Source of the DNA: Toxotes chatareus | Taxonomy: Eukaryota > Chordata > Actinopteri > Toxotidae | Direction of reading: 5' to 3' | NCBI GenBank assembly: GCA_016801885.1 | Contig: CM028895.1 | Span: forward strand, 19,178,001 to 19,242,000 | DNA length: 64,000 nt | Part shown: one piece after another, positions 24,601 to 38,000 of the stretch | How the letters are laid out: the number at the start of each line of letters is the position of its first letter | Position numbering within the stretch: position 1 is the first letter of the stretch | Made by a program: the position numbers and the translations under genes | The notes under the pieces: generated by a model | The model's input: only the letters and a program-made list of their open reading frames with translations | Told to the model about the DNA's origin: nothing | The model's database searches: none

Positions 24601-27600
24601 AACCGAACAGCCAGTTCACCCGCTGCAAAGAAACCGTACGGTCTGTGTGGAGCGAAGGCACGGTGGCCAATCCGCCAGCCGGAAATACAACAAATGCATT
24701 GTGCTCTGGCGAGGGGAGGGGGGAGGGGGGTGGGGGAAAAGGGGGGCGCCGGCAGCTGAGATTTCCCTCCACTTGCTCCAATAATTGCTTCGTCCATTCG
24801 AGATGTCAGCGGATCTGATAGGAGATGTCTTATCACGACTTCCTCGCCGCTACATGGCAGACAAATTGGGTCTATATGTTGAATTTGTGTGCTATCTAGC
24901 TTCTGTCACCCTGGCAGCCTCTCGTCATTTGATAGCGCATGGCAGATCCCTCCATTAAGCTCAACACTAGCCTTGTTTGTGTTTTCTCCCAGTTTTTTTT
25001 CTCTCTTTCTTTCTTTCTTCAGCAGGTGTGACCTGTGAGCTACTGAGGTGGATCTGTCAGATACTTAGCCATAGCCAACCTGGGCTCGCTAGCACTGCCT
25101 CTGCTCTAGCTCCACGATTCGTGACACCCCTGACCCTTTGTTTCCAAATCAGCAGTTTGCCTACAGCGTGGATCATTACGGCTCCACTTGGGGAAGCTGT
25201 ATCTCCAGAGGCATCATTAGGGGTGGTGTATCAGTGTTATAAAAAAAAAGAAAAAAAAACCTTCTTACTGACAGAAGGCGTCTGGAAGCAGCACCTAGGA
25301 CACAGCAAACTGCTTGTACACCACAAACTCTGTCATTCGCTAAAACCGTCTAAGTTGTGGCTTTTTCTTTTTTTTTTTTTTTTACGAACACCCCTTCCTC
25401 ACGGGTCAGCCCTTTTACTCCCTCCCTGACAGCTGTCACATTCATGTGTTTGTAGTTTCCTCACTTCTTCATCTCCACACGCTGAGTCTCACCAATCAGC
25501 AACAGATGTTCGCCTGATTGTTCTCGACTTTTGAGTCAAATCAAATGAACTGGGATAAAACAGTCATGCCTGTGGGCGCTAGAGGTTTTTTAAGGTATCC
25601 TCCCTGTTCATTATTTCATTATGCAGTGATGGAGATGTCTCTGTCTCTGTGTGTGTGTACATATATATATGTATATACATATGTGTGTGTGTCTGTAGGC
25701 TGACGAATGAACGGCACTCACACTGGAAGTAAAGTTCCTCGTCTCCCTCCTGATCCGCTTTGCTGTACCCGCAGTGCCTGCACAGGGGGAGAAGAAGAGA
25801 GTGGCAGAATCGTGGGGAGAAGAAGAGAAGAAGAGAGGGGCAGAATCAACTGATTGTGCAGCAGAAAGAAAAAAAGGTCTAAATTACAAGAACTTTTAAA
25901 GTGGCAAACTAATGCTGTGCATGACAAATCTCTTTGAGAAACCCAGCTGAGCAGCGGGAGCTGGGAGTCCAACAGCCTAGCCTGGGAAAGTAGCTAAAGT
26001 ATCTAATCATGCAGCATGTGAAATAACACACACACACACACGTGTAATATTCATTTGTAACATCAACCTGTTGAAAGTTCCCTCAAGCAAGTGGTAGGCC
26101 ACGAGTGATGGATGCAGGTGTGTATCAAGTCTCTACAGTTCAAAATTTCACTGCCTTTATTTACAGGCCTATGACATTGTCACTACATGTCTTAGCATCT
26201 TAGCTCGGTACGTGTAGGTATTCTGAACTATTCTGAGCTCTGCAAACAGCCAGGACGTGGATCTTGTGTTTGTCAGACTCCTTTTTCCAAGAAAGACATA
26301 TTATAAGAGAGTATATATAGAGATATATATTTTAGGTAGCTGCTATATGAAAAACAAAATGTTTTATGCAGGTATTGGGAAACTGTTAGATTCTGCATTT
26401 TGTCCCTCCTGCTCTTTTTTCTTTGACATGTGGGAGCCGTGCAGCGTTCCCACAGTAAAAGTTTCATTTATTTTAAGCAAAGACTGTGTTTGGAGACATA
26501 CACCTGAAGATCTTCAAGGCTTAGATGGACATGAAACTCTCATGGTTGAATCATCGGTACAAAAGATGAGCAACTGCATGAGAAAATGCCTGATTCTTTG
26601 ATAAAAAAAGTCAAAGCTTGTTCATCCAAGATGCATCCAACCAAAAGAGTTTGAAACTCTGTGACATGAAGAGCTTGCAATGGCTGACATGAAAACATGT
26701 TGAAGTTAAAGCCACGCTGATTCCAGTGGGATGTGTGTGATAACTGTATATTCTGGTTTGACTAAGTTATGACTCAGAGAAGACTTTCTGATGCAAAATG
26801 CACCATGGGAAGGCGAAATCCGATGCACCTACTATTTAAAAGCAAGCTCTGATGAAACGCGATTCGTGCAGATGAAAACACAGATGAAGTATGGGAGGGA
26901 AATGGTGATAATGCCAGTGGGCAGGGTGCTTTGTGACGGCGAGCAGTGCGGCAAAGCAGTGCCATACTTCATCCTGCCCTCAGGATCTCACACAGTCACA
27001 CACAGGAATGCAGAGCCGAAGCGTTCTCACTATGGAGTACTTGTCTCATAATGGCTGTGTAAAAATAGCTTAAAAATTTTGTTGGAGCTGGTGAAAAAAA
27101 AAAAAGGAAAAAAAAAAAAATTTGATGCATCACAACCCATTAGCACAGCATGCCACAAGATGATGGGGTGCACGTGTGTGCGCATGTGACGACTCCACAG
27201 ACAGTGGAGGTCCGTGAGTGACAGAAAGGCTAATTGACAAGCGCAGACTCACAGGAGCGGAGAGTCAATGGGGCCCGCGAGAGCGTACCTTCTCCCGATG
27301 ATGAAGCCGAACACCATGAACACCAGGATGATGGTCCCCGCCACGGCCACCACCGCTATGATGATGACGGGGTTCTGCTCGCTGGAGACAATCGCAGCTG
27401 ATGAGACGGACGCACATAAAACACACACACACAGACAGATAGACATGCAGAAAGAAAGAAATGCACAGTGTGAACATCAAAGACCACAATCTGCAGGATA
27501 TAATTGAGCCCAATGAGTGGCATGGAGATTGATAACCCCCCCCCCCCCCCGCCCACCCCTTCCTCAGAGAGTGGAGGAGGGACGCTTCTATTTTTGAGCC

Positions 27601-30600
27601 GTCCTTATACACACGGCTCTACTGTTTCAGAAAGTGGGCTTAATAGTCCCAGACGGCGACGGCGATGCCCTTCATCTCAAACAAAGACACATTCAGGTTG
27701 GATTGTTTCCCATTCAGAGCTCTCACAGTGCTCAGACTGTTTGCGTTGACACACTGCCGATTGCTCCGAAAGAATGACTGGCCCTATAAAGTCAACGCAA
27801 GTGGTTTACGTGTGTGTGTGTGTGTTGGGTGAGAAGGGGTTCATGCATTTTAAATCAAGTGGATCTGAGATGTATAAATACTTGCAAAGAGAAGAGTTGG
27901 TTTTTTCGTGGCATGTCTGAGGAGCGGGGGATGAAAAACGTGCTGACATTTGATCAGCTGCTCCTCAATCAAGCCTCAATATTCCACCAATTGTCTATTT
28001 AGGGAGGAATTAAGAGGACTCGACTGTCATATTACACATTAGCGGGTTTCCCTCATGAGGCTGTCACAGAGAAGCCTAGTGGTTTCACTGTGCTGGTCAA
28101 GGACACTTTGACTAGACGGCAAACTTCTAACCTTGTTCCAGGACACACTCTGCGTGTGGTATAAGTAATTAATGTGTCCTTTCGTGCAGAAGTGTTGGAT
28201 GTAAGGTGGGTGGGTGGGTGTTTTGGTGGGCAGGTTGGATGGTGGGGCTCTAAACTAAAGAGAGATGAATGAAACAGAGGCTAACGGGGGGTCTTCACGA
28301 ATCAGAAGAGGGATTTCAACTTAAAAGAATTAAAAATTTAAATTAAAAAAAAAAAAACAGATGTTACAACCATCAAATCAGTCACTCTTAATAAAGGATA
28401 ATGAGTTGGAACTAAAACTTTAATAATGCCTGATAAATCATTTATTAATGCTTTAGTTATCAGTTATAAGCCTTTACAAAGTACAACTTCTGGAATTCTA
28501 GACTCTTAAAAATCTAGCATGATGCCTTCAATGACCCTCTTACCATGTGGTGCAGTGCTATAGAGCAAAATCCATTTATTATCCACTCAATAACATTCAT
28601 AACAAACCCTGTATTAACAAATTCTGAATTATTATTATTAACATTACCAACTGCCGATAACTTGCCTATTTACAGAGTAGTTAAACAGCTTGTTGTCCTT
28701 CTTCGAAGAGAGAGAGAGAGAGAGAGAAACAGCCGGCCTGGCTCTGTGCACACTGAAAAAATACATCTACCGCCTCACTAATGAAAACACTGTATCCAAC
28801 TTGTTTGATTAGCGCACAAAGAAATTTTAAAACGACATTTTGTGCTTTCAGAGGGAGTCACACGCTGGAACTATTTGTTGGTGGACGCAGTGACAGTGCA
28901 CAGCATCCCAGAGTCTTGGGCTGTGTCCAAAATCCTCCCCGTGTTCACTCATTTCCTGCCTCCTGTATAATTGTCACTGAATAGTTCACCCGATGCTCTC
29001 CTGAGCAATAAAATTTGGGATATTAAACACTTTATTATGAATCATAATAATTTTTGCGTCATCACTGACAAGCCGATCCATAAAACATGACCCAGTGGTG
29101 GCTTGTAGCTGCAAGTGGAGTTGGTTTCATCGTGGGATTTAATGACAGCACTAAAACATTTGCATGTACATGTAAATTGCAACACCCTCTGCTTACAGTC
29201 ATTATGCTAAGCTAAGCTAACCACCTCCTGACTATACCACACAGGCATGAGATTAAAATCAGTCTTCACATCTTACTCTGGAAAAGAAAGTGAACATATT
29301 TCCCAGAATGTTGATATGTTATTATAGAACATGTCATGTTATTACCAACATGTTTACTGTGATAAAGATGGAGCAGCTGCTTTGTTTTCTTATCTATATC
29401 TCTATATACAGTATAAAGCTTGTTTATCATGCTAGGCATTATTATCCGTTGCACAAACAGCTCGCAGCAGCATCCCTCACCAAAACTCACAATAACACAC
29501 TGTGACACTCCGGGTAGAGCTAATGTAAGTGATTAGCTTTAAATGAGTTTATCCTCATGACGCTACAGTAGCTTGTCCTTATGCTTCCAGATTTTTCCCA
29601 TGATGTCTCGTCAGCATAAAGTCAAAGCAATTTGTGTTTGCTTTGCTTGAAAGCAAATAATTTCCCAGGGCTATTACTACATTAGCTGCAAAACATTAAC
29701 AGGTTGGTACATAAATCTGGAGCTGAAAGCCTGTGTTTGGAAATGAAGAGCTGATATACTGCTGCGGTCAAACTCTGCCTCTGTCGGGCGCGTGGCATCG
29801 GTGCATTTGAAGATATAATAAAACCTGCTAAATAATTTAAGTGCAAACACACACACACACACGGGGAAAGTGGGGATGAACTCTGAAGAGATGAAACACT
29901 ATGAGATGAAAAGCATAAGAGAGACTGTAGCACAATGACACAACTAATATGTGAAGTTCATTAATACTGTTACATTATTGTTGTGGCCACTTAGTGTGGG
30001 TTTCACTTCACTTCTTTTTTGCAAGTTCCCCATTTCCCTACTGAACAACAAAGCTATGAATCAAACACACTATACAGAAGTTGTTAGAAATTGTCTATAT
30101 TACTTCTTTCTTCACGTTCAGTTGTTTTCTAACTCTTGTTTTCTGACTCTGACTAAAAGATAAGTGTTAACTGTTCATGGTTCTGGGTGGAAAGTTTTAA
30201 CAGTGGGGTAACAACTAAAAAATTGAGGCTTTGGATAAGAAAAGGAAATAAAGGGCTATAATAGCTGTGAATGAAATAAGAGATGAGTCCAGATAAAAAT
30301 GAATTTTGTTTTTCAAGGGAAAAAAAGAAAAAAAAAATCTGGCCATTTTCACATGTGCTTTCAGGACAATCCCTAACTCCTGGTCCCATCTCCTGTCAGG
30401 TCTTTAAGTTGGATCACGAGGTGAAAATAACACCTGCGCAGAGTCAGTCAGTTTTTATTCTGCACGGCACAACAAATCTGGAGGAAACGGATGGAGAGTG
30501 ATTGAGGATAAACCACTGTGAATAACTGAATTTTGATCTGAATATCACTGCACAGATTCAGGTGCAGTTTATATCGGCTCAGGGCCCATTTTCTCCTCAT

Positions 30601-31993
30601 ATCTGAATAATGTATATACGTATTTGTTCACATTCCGTCTATATGCATTAAGCATATAATGCTTCACTGCAGCAGTAGCAAAGGAAAAGGTGTGTGTTCT
30701 TGCATATTCAGCCTGTGTGTAACCCTCCTACCTGTGGCCTCTTCCTTGGTGGTTATCTCCAGTCTGGGGCCATAGGTCCCATACCCTGCCTCTGTGAAAG
30801 CCCTGATCTGGAACACATAGGCTGTGCTGGGCTTTAAGTTGTTCACAGTAGCTGATGTGGACTTGGATCTCACCGTGGAGTAGATCCGATCCTTCTGATC
30901 CTGGGAAGAGAATAAATCATCTTTTATTCCAAAATTTTTTATTTTTTTTTTTATCCAAAAAGGCAAAAAAAAAAAAACATAGAACATCGGACTGCTGTGT
31001 GAAAGTCCAGCTAATAACTGAGTTCTATTGAAGTGTTGTTATCTTAACGTCTTCGCTTCTAAAATACAGCAGATATACTTCAGAGGATGTAATTACCTGC
31101 ACTTTGTAATTGAAATGAGTGTGATATAACAATGTTTCATCCAAGTAGAATCAGAGTGATGATTTAAGATGAAAATATTCAAATTTAGTAGCCAGTAGCA
31201 CACACACACACATATATATATAAATATATACAGTAAATTTATATATAGACTTTTAATGTGAAATGTCAACAGGAAGCAAGGTTTATTGACAGTACCTTAT
31301 CAGTGATCATTAAAGCAACAAATCAGTTGGGTCCACAGAGTCACTGCTGTGGAAATGTGCATTACACTGTATACAAGCTATTGAGCTAAAGCTAATTCTT
31401 CCTACCAGCTTTTCTCTGGAGTACTTGAAATTTATTATATTAAAGAAAGAAAATGAATTTGGCTATTATGCTTTACACTGCAAGTGTAGATGACAGAAAA
31501 CGTCAGATTTGAACTAAAATAAGTGTCTTAACATAAGATATCCTGCCACATTGAGAACATACACACATATGAGAATATCTTCTCCATCAAAGAATCCATC
31601 TGGATGCACAGGCCGCACGCGTTGTGTACTTTGTCGGTGAACTGTAAATGTTTTGCTCGGCAAAAGCCCAAATGGAATGCCAGGGTCTGTTAGGGGTGTA
31701 GTCGTTGTTTCCAATTTTCCACTTTTACAGCTGGGCAGACCACAGCCACAGTACGTGACATAGGAGACTGATTTGTCGGCGTGTGTGCGAGAGGCTGTGG
31801 CCAGCAGGACCTGTGTCGGGGAGCTCTGCTACCCTGCTTTTGATTTGCTGGGTTAAATTCGCTCCATTAAACCTTGCTGTAAAAAAGCTGATGCGTTCAG
31901 ACTTGAAACACAGGGAAGCAGCGGTATAATCTATGTGGGAGGGGAAAGGAGATAACAGTAACAGATTGCTAATTCTGACAGTGCGGCAGCCAT

Positions 31994-32033
<40 letters not shown>

Positions 32034-35000
32034 AACATGTGCGTAGGGGTGGCTGTGAAGGACTATAGCCTGATTAAAATCTTATGAGCATCTCATTCAT
32101 TATTGCAATTATGAGACAAAGAAGATACTCGCACAATCTTGTGAATTCCACTCACAGCAGCATGCAGATAGAATACAAAATGAAGAGTCGGCAAAATGTG
32201 AACTGAGAGAGACGGGGAAAAAGGGAAAAAGGGGTTTGAGAGAGAAACAAAGGCCCAAACGAATCTACTGCAAACTCACTTTTTCATAGTATTTGATTTC
32301 GTATTCCGTGATGACGCCATTGGGTTGCTGGGGCTCCTGCCAGGAGAGCTGGATGCTGCGCTGTTGCACTTTCTCCTTGATGACCTCGCTGACCTGGGAT
32401 GGAGCTGTTTAGACAAGAACATGTCAATAAGCGAAGGGCTTACTCTCTGCACACACATACATACAGCCAGCCGCTTCGGCGCCGGCTCCTCCTGCCGAAG
32501 CTCAGAGAGATGTTCGGCGGTGGAGGGGGGGCTTGTGAATATTCATGGGGACGCTTCAAAATGTTTACACCTCATGATTGAAATTTCAATTACAGTGCAA
32601 ACAGCGGAAGATAGCGTTACCCTAGCCGGTGGAAAACTGCAACATGTAGATTATGAATGACAATTCAGTTCAATTAATTCCAACATTTCCAGCAGAACAA
32701 GCAGGCACTTACTCTCCCTGATGACAGAGCTGTTCAGAAAGCCTCTTAGAGGGAGAAGGGTGTACCTGTAACCCTCTGACACCAGTCTTATGCACACCAA
32801 TTATCTCTGGCTCTTCCAGTGACTCATTTTAAGTGTCTGCTCGCCCGATTAAGTGCTATCACATTCAGATTTGCTAAACAGCGCACATACGCAGTTATAT
32901 TGTATAGCTGTCAATACCTAAAGCGTAAACGATGGTACTGAACTCAACAACCATGTGTAGATGGAGATTAAGCTTCCACTGGTGCCGTGGAATGTCTCAG
33001 CACAGGCCTACAGCCCTTTCAATTACTGTAACTACCCTTAATGCTACTGCTGCAACAACTGGCACAGCTACTGCTACAAAAACATCTGCTATAACTACTG
33101 TTACTGCTGCTATTGCACCAGCTACTGCTACAGGAACCACTGCTGCTCAATCTACAATTATAGTTACATGCAAAACAAAGAAGACGCAGTCCACAATGAG
33201 ATGAGAGACGCTAAAACGGAAGATAACTGCAGAGTTATGGATTACTATTCTTTACAACTTCGTTACTGCAAACGACTCTGTTCATATTATAAAAAAAAAC
33301 ACTGACTTTATGTTTTCTAAAAAACAAGAGCAAAAAAGCTGCCAGAGCAAAATTTCACCCTTTCTCCACTGCGAACCAAACTGTTTCAAGTATTTTGTAA
33401 AATGAAGGTTTGTTTTCCTTGATTCTTGTGCAGCAAACTGCCTCATTCTTTCTCATTTTAAGACATAAACGCTGTTTTCTGTTTTTTTTATTGTTAACAG
33501 CCTGAAATACTCTTCACCCATTCACTGACTTTCAAGGTCTTGACAATGAAAGAAAATAAGGCTTTTATGACTTTGGGTTGGATGAGCTGGAGCGTGGCAC
33601 TGCTGCTGAGTTCTGCAGCTGCGCTCGCTGCTTCTAGTGCAACTTCCATTACCTTCATATCATTATCATGATTATCTTAATTATAATCATTTTTACAGCA
33701 CCGTTCTTAAGGACCCCAGTGAGGAAAAAGAGGGCAAGCTTTTTGGATTACTAAACCTCACCCCAAGGAGATGATGCTTTCAAAAAAAAACAAAAAAACT
33801 AAACTATATGCTTACTGCAATTCTGCACACTAAACAGCCCAAAATCACTTCTGTAAACATACTGTGAAATCTTGATGACTCATGCTGCTCTTGGGGCAAA
33901 ACATATTAATTAACACGTCTTAGCACATTTGAAACGCTGTCCCGGGGACGACTTGAACGCCAAGGTAAAAGCCGCTTGTCATACTTGGTGGTGCTTTGAT
34001 TTGTTTTCTGGGTCTTTCAACGAATCAGCAAAGTGCTTTCTAAAGCGAAGCATTAACACCAAAGAGGGTGTGAATTCTTAAAGGACGCTGCAATCACATG
34101 GCTGCAGTTCATCATGCTCTCACTGAGCCATTAACAAATGATGAAGATAAACGAAACAGTTTCAGCCACGACTCAAGAGATACCCTATATTTTTTTGAGA
34201 CTGCACAACCACCAACAAGAGACAACACCCCATTCCCTGGAGGGGCAAAAACTGCTGAAGTGTGGAAGTGTCAGTGCCATGCTCAGTGATCCAATGGGAG
34301 TGGACCTCTGTAGCCTTAATACAGCCTGACCCCAGGTTGTTTTAAGATGACCTGCCACTAATAACTCCAGCTGGATTAAAACCTCATTAGGCCTCATCAG
34401 CATTCCTGACAGTAACGCACACAGCGGCGGACACCCGAGACCTTGTCAAAAACCTGCTGTTGTGACATGTCCCCCTCCATAATCCACCCAAAACACACGA
34501 ACAATGTATCCTTTCTCAGCGGAGTCGGGCCGGTCAAAGGGACGATTGAGTTTTCTCTCTTCAGTCGCAAAATGCAGTTAGTGCAGCTTAACTCCATCCA
34601 ATTTGGCTGCTTTCTCTTCTCCCCATCTAGACTGTGTCCTTGAAATATGGACCTTTCTCTTCCCGCTTCTAATTCTGGTTCGGGTTTATGGGCACTAAAT
34701 GATGCTTCTTGTCTGTGTTTACTGCTTTAAACTGACATTTGCTTTCATGCCCTGTAAATATATTTTTCTGCCCTCCATGTGCACTAGATCAGGAAATACA
34801 CCGATCAGCCACAACATTAAAACAACTTATAATGCTATGGCTGCATGTTTCATATATATAGATATATAGATACACACACATAGCTGTTCACTTTCTTAAA
34901 TAATTTGAAATACCGTTCATGTCCATATGAGTTTGATCACTGCTGTCCTAATTTAAAAAAAATACAGCCGCTGTGCTGAGAACGGCTGCTCTCCTCACAT

Positions 35001-38000
35001 GATTTAAGTGGCAGCGGTGATATTGCCTGACACACAGAACCAGCACGCAGCATGATGAGCTGCTTTCCCCACACACACTTTGCTTCTTCTCTTTCCAGAG
35101 TGTGACGCAGGCTCAGGCACCAGATCTGCCCCATTTACCCCCCTTTGGCCTGCAGCTGTAGTAGCAAATGACTCAGTACCAGCCCCGCCCCTCTCGTCGA
35201 TCCTTTACCCCCGCCACGGGTGACAGGGAAGCCGGGGCCCTGTGTTTCCACAGCGATCATGAGATCAGTGAACGGTATTAGCAGACGCCGCGCTCCACGG
35301 GCTAAAAGGTGTTCATTCCAGGAAGGTGGGTTTTCAGAATGGAAAAGCAGTCATTCTCCATTTCTCGGGGGGTGCGAATGAAGACCACAGTTGTGCGTTC
35401 GTTTTAGAAAAACTTGCTCTTCTGGCTCTGTCTGTCTCCCCCGCGGATCGCTCAGGAGGCAACTGTGTGACAACCGATAATGCCTGACTTGACATCATGG
35501 AGACCAGAACCAGTCAGCCGCTCTCCAGACTTTTAACGTACCTGTGGGGGCTTAACGCGGCGGAAAACTGTAACTGCATTCATTTTGCAATATTAGAGAA
35601 TGTGTTAGTGACCCTGAAAAACTCCTCCTTTAAAGCTAACTGATCCAGAAGCCCGCCACCGCCGTGCTCTGCATCTGAATATCTTATGAATACATTAGAC
35701 AGTGCGTTTTTTAATATCCTCTTCTTTCACTTAGCTGGCTGATTCGACTCCGAGGCGAAAAGCAGAGCGGAGGTAGTTCATTACATAAGTGTCTTTCCCT
35801 GCCTCTGTGCTCGCTTCATGGACTGTACCAATGCTGCAAACTCGTATATTAATTACTGCTGTTTTCAAGATGTGCTTGTGTATCTTAACGCCTACAGCAC
35901 CATCTGTGTTGAAGTGCACAAGACTGTTAGTGTTTAGCAGTGTTTCAGAGGTTTTTTAACAGGTTTTTAATTTGAACAGGAAATTTCAACGTCTCCCTGA
36001 GAAAATAATAACAACAACAACAACAACAAAAAAAAAAAAATCCTTTGTTTATGTGGCTGTATTGGGCCCAAACATAAAGCACATCTGACGGAAATGAAAT
36101 ATGACTGACAAAGGAAACAGTGCAGACCTCTGGACGAGCTGGAGACTTTTTTTTTCATTTAGAAATTGAGCTTTCTGTGCACTGGCTGACACCGTGTGCT
36201 GAATAAACGCAAACGTGACACATTAATAAAAGTTCTTTCATCATCCTAAGGCTGCACACTTCTTTTTTTTTTTTTTTTTTCTCGTTTTTTAAGAATCTGT
36301 GTTAACATACTTAAAATCCGGCAGGATATATCAAGTATTTAACACATTGACAGCTATTGATGCATTTAACATACTGCACAGTTTCCATTTTGGTTGCTGC
36401 AGAGCTGAATATTTTCAGTTCAGGGGAGTCTGGTCATTAGACTGAGGTCTTTTTAACACATCATCTACAGCAGCCTGTGGAAAAAAAAAAAACGACTGAC
36501 TGGCGGCAGGTTGGTCCCGCGCTGGGTTGACACTAATGAGGTATGACATAATCAAGATTACTTCTACTTGATGCTGTGACTCCCATAGCAGAGCAGAAAG
36601 TGACTGATGGTAAATGCTGACAGCTCAGGAGGAGCGTTCTCTGCGTGATACCCTAAAAATGTTGATGACTTGTGGTGGACACATAAACTTCTACATAAGG
36701 AAATTACAAGACAACCTGGTTGTTTAGCATTCATGCCTGTTTGTAACCCTGGTTATTTTCTCAGACTTGGAGAGACTCGACAAAGCTCCTCTAGAGCCAT
36801 AGAAAACTAGTAAACTGACCTTTATGTGTAAAAATGGTGGAATCCTCCTTTAAGATAAAGGCTGGACAGTTGAGTTTTGCTCATGGTTAAATGAAAACCA
36901 CTTTAGGTGAAAGTAAAGACTGCACTCAGGCTTGCATGAGTTGAGGATTACACGTGGGTCACTGGATTTAAAGGCAAATGTATCTGAACGATCTAGCCCC
37001 TCCATACCCCCACCCATCCACCCCCTGTCTGACCTCCACTCCCTCACTTTCCACCGCTCTGCCTGCTCCTAGTCGTCTGCTCTCCATCTAATCCCCTCTT
37101 GGTGGGGAAACGTTTGTCTCTCCCTGCACGGAGGATGCAATTTACATTTTAAAACAGCGCAATCAATTCGCCAAATTTCGTGTGACCTCAGCTGGTTTTT
37201 TACAGCTGGAATGCCTGTGTATGTTTGTGCGTGGGTGTTTACTTGCCTGTGTGAACCCAACAGAAAGTGTTTCTGTTTGTATATATATGTGTGTGCGTGG
37301 GTGGGTGTTGTCTGCCCCCAGCTATTGTTCACCTGTCTGAGTATAAAGATGGCCAGACTGAAACACGGCCCTGCTCTGAAGGCCATTCATCCGCTCAGTG
37401 GGCACCATACCTTGTGCACAGCTGATTTAAAAGCAGAATCCCCTTTCGTAACCGTGTGCCACACTCAGTAACTCACAGAGGAAAAGGACGAAGGACAATA
37501 ACAGACCGGGGCTCTGATGAGTGTGAGGGGAACTGTCAAAACTGGTGTGATGAGTTTCTTGCTCTTGGCTTATAGAGTCAGTGTCTCGTTGGTGGGATTG
37601 AGAGTCTGCACGACACCGCAGACCAGCCCCTGCCACTCGGTGCCACGTCGCCTCTGCTTAGACCCAAACAGGGAGGAAAAGGCAGGGCTGATGGAGTCAG
37701 CAGCACCTCTCGGTTTCTGAGGGGATCATGGTTTTAACTTAACTTAACGACGGTAAATTGTAATAACCGTAACCATACTTTTAAATGACTGTGCAGCTCA
37801 TATGTGTTTGGGATTTCTGGCCCACAAACCTGTCTCTCATTAAGTTCTTTCAATAGCAGGCAAGTGTTTGCTCTGATAACTTCATGCTGTCCCCCTCACT
37901 TTGGAAAGCAAACTTACAGGAAGCTACACCATCCAATCTGATCAGTGTAAATCCTTTACAAGCTCTCCTTCGGAAAGATCATGTGGATTTTGGCCAGATG

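Larger units (their letters stand above)
23487..25721 (-). other. ephA7 intron 9 (2.2 kb)
   Basis: The intron contains a G-rich, quadruplex-prone stretch (24712-24749), a pyrimidine/T-rich stretch (24990-25020), a T run (25369-25383) and, next to the donor of the 56-bp exon, a TG/TA compound repeat (25640-25697). No coding sequence was recognised. Confidence 0.85.

Noticed and set aside
24498..24836. Minus-strand frame of 112 codons in intron 9
   Set aside because: Proline-rich sequence from the reverse of a G-rich tract; a second frame is open over the same bases.
24977..25429. Plus-strand frame of 150 codons
   Set aside because: Built on T-rich and A-rich runs (Phe/Ser/Lys-rich peptide), antisense to ephA7, no family resemblance.
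33935..33975. Minus-strand GCGTTCAAGTCGTCCCC resembling a SINE B-box
   Set aside because: Only a partial B-box and no upstream A-box; too little to call a SINE.
35160..35480. GC-rich stretch with CCCCGCCCC boxes as an internal promoter
   Set aside because: CpG density is modest, there is no downstream exon and no initiator context; at most a weak regulatory candidate.
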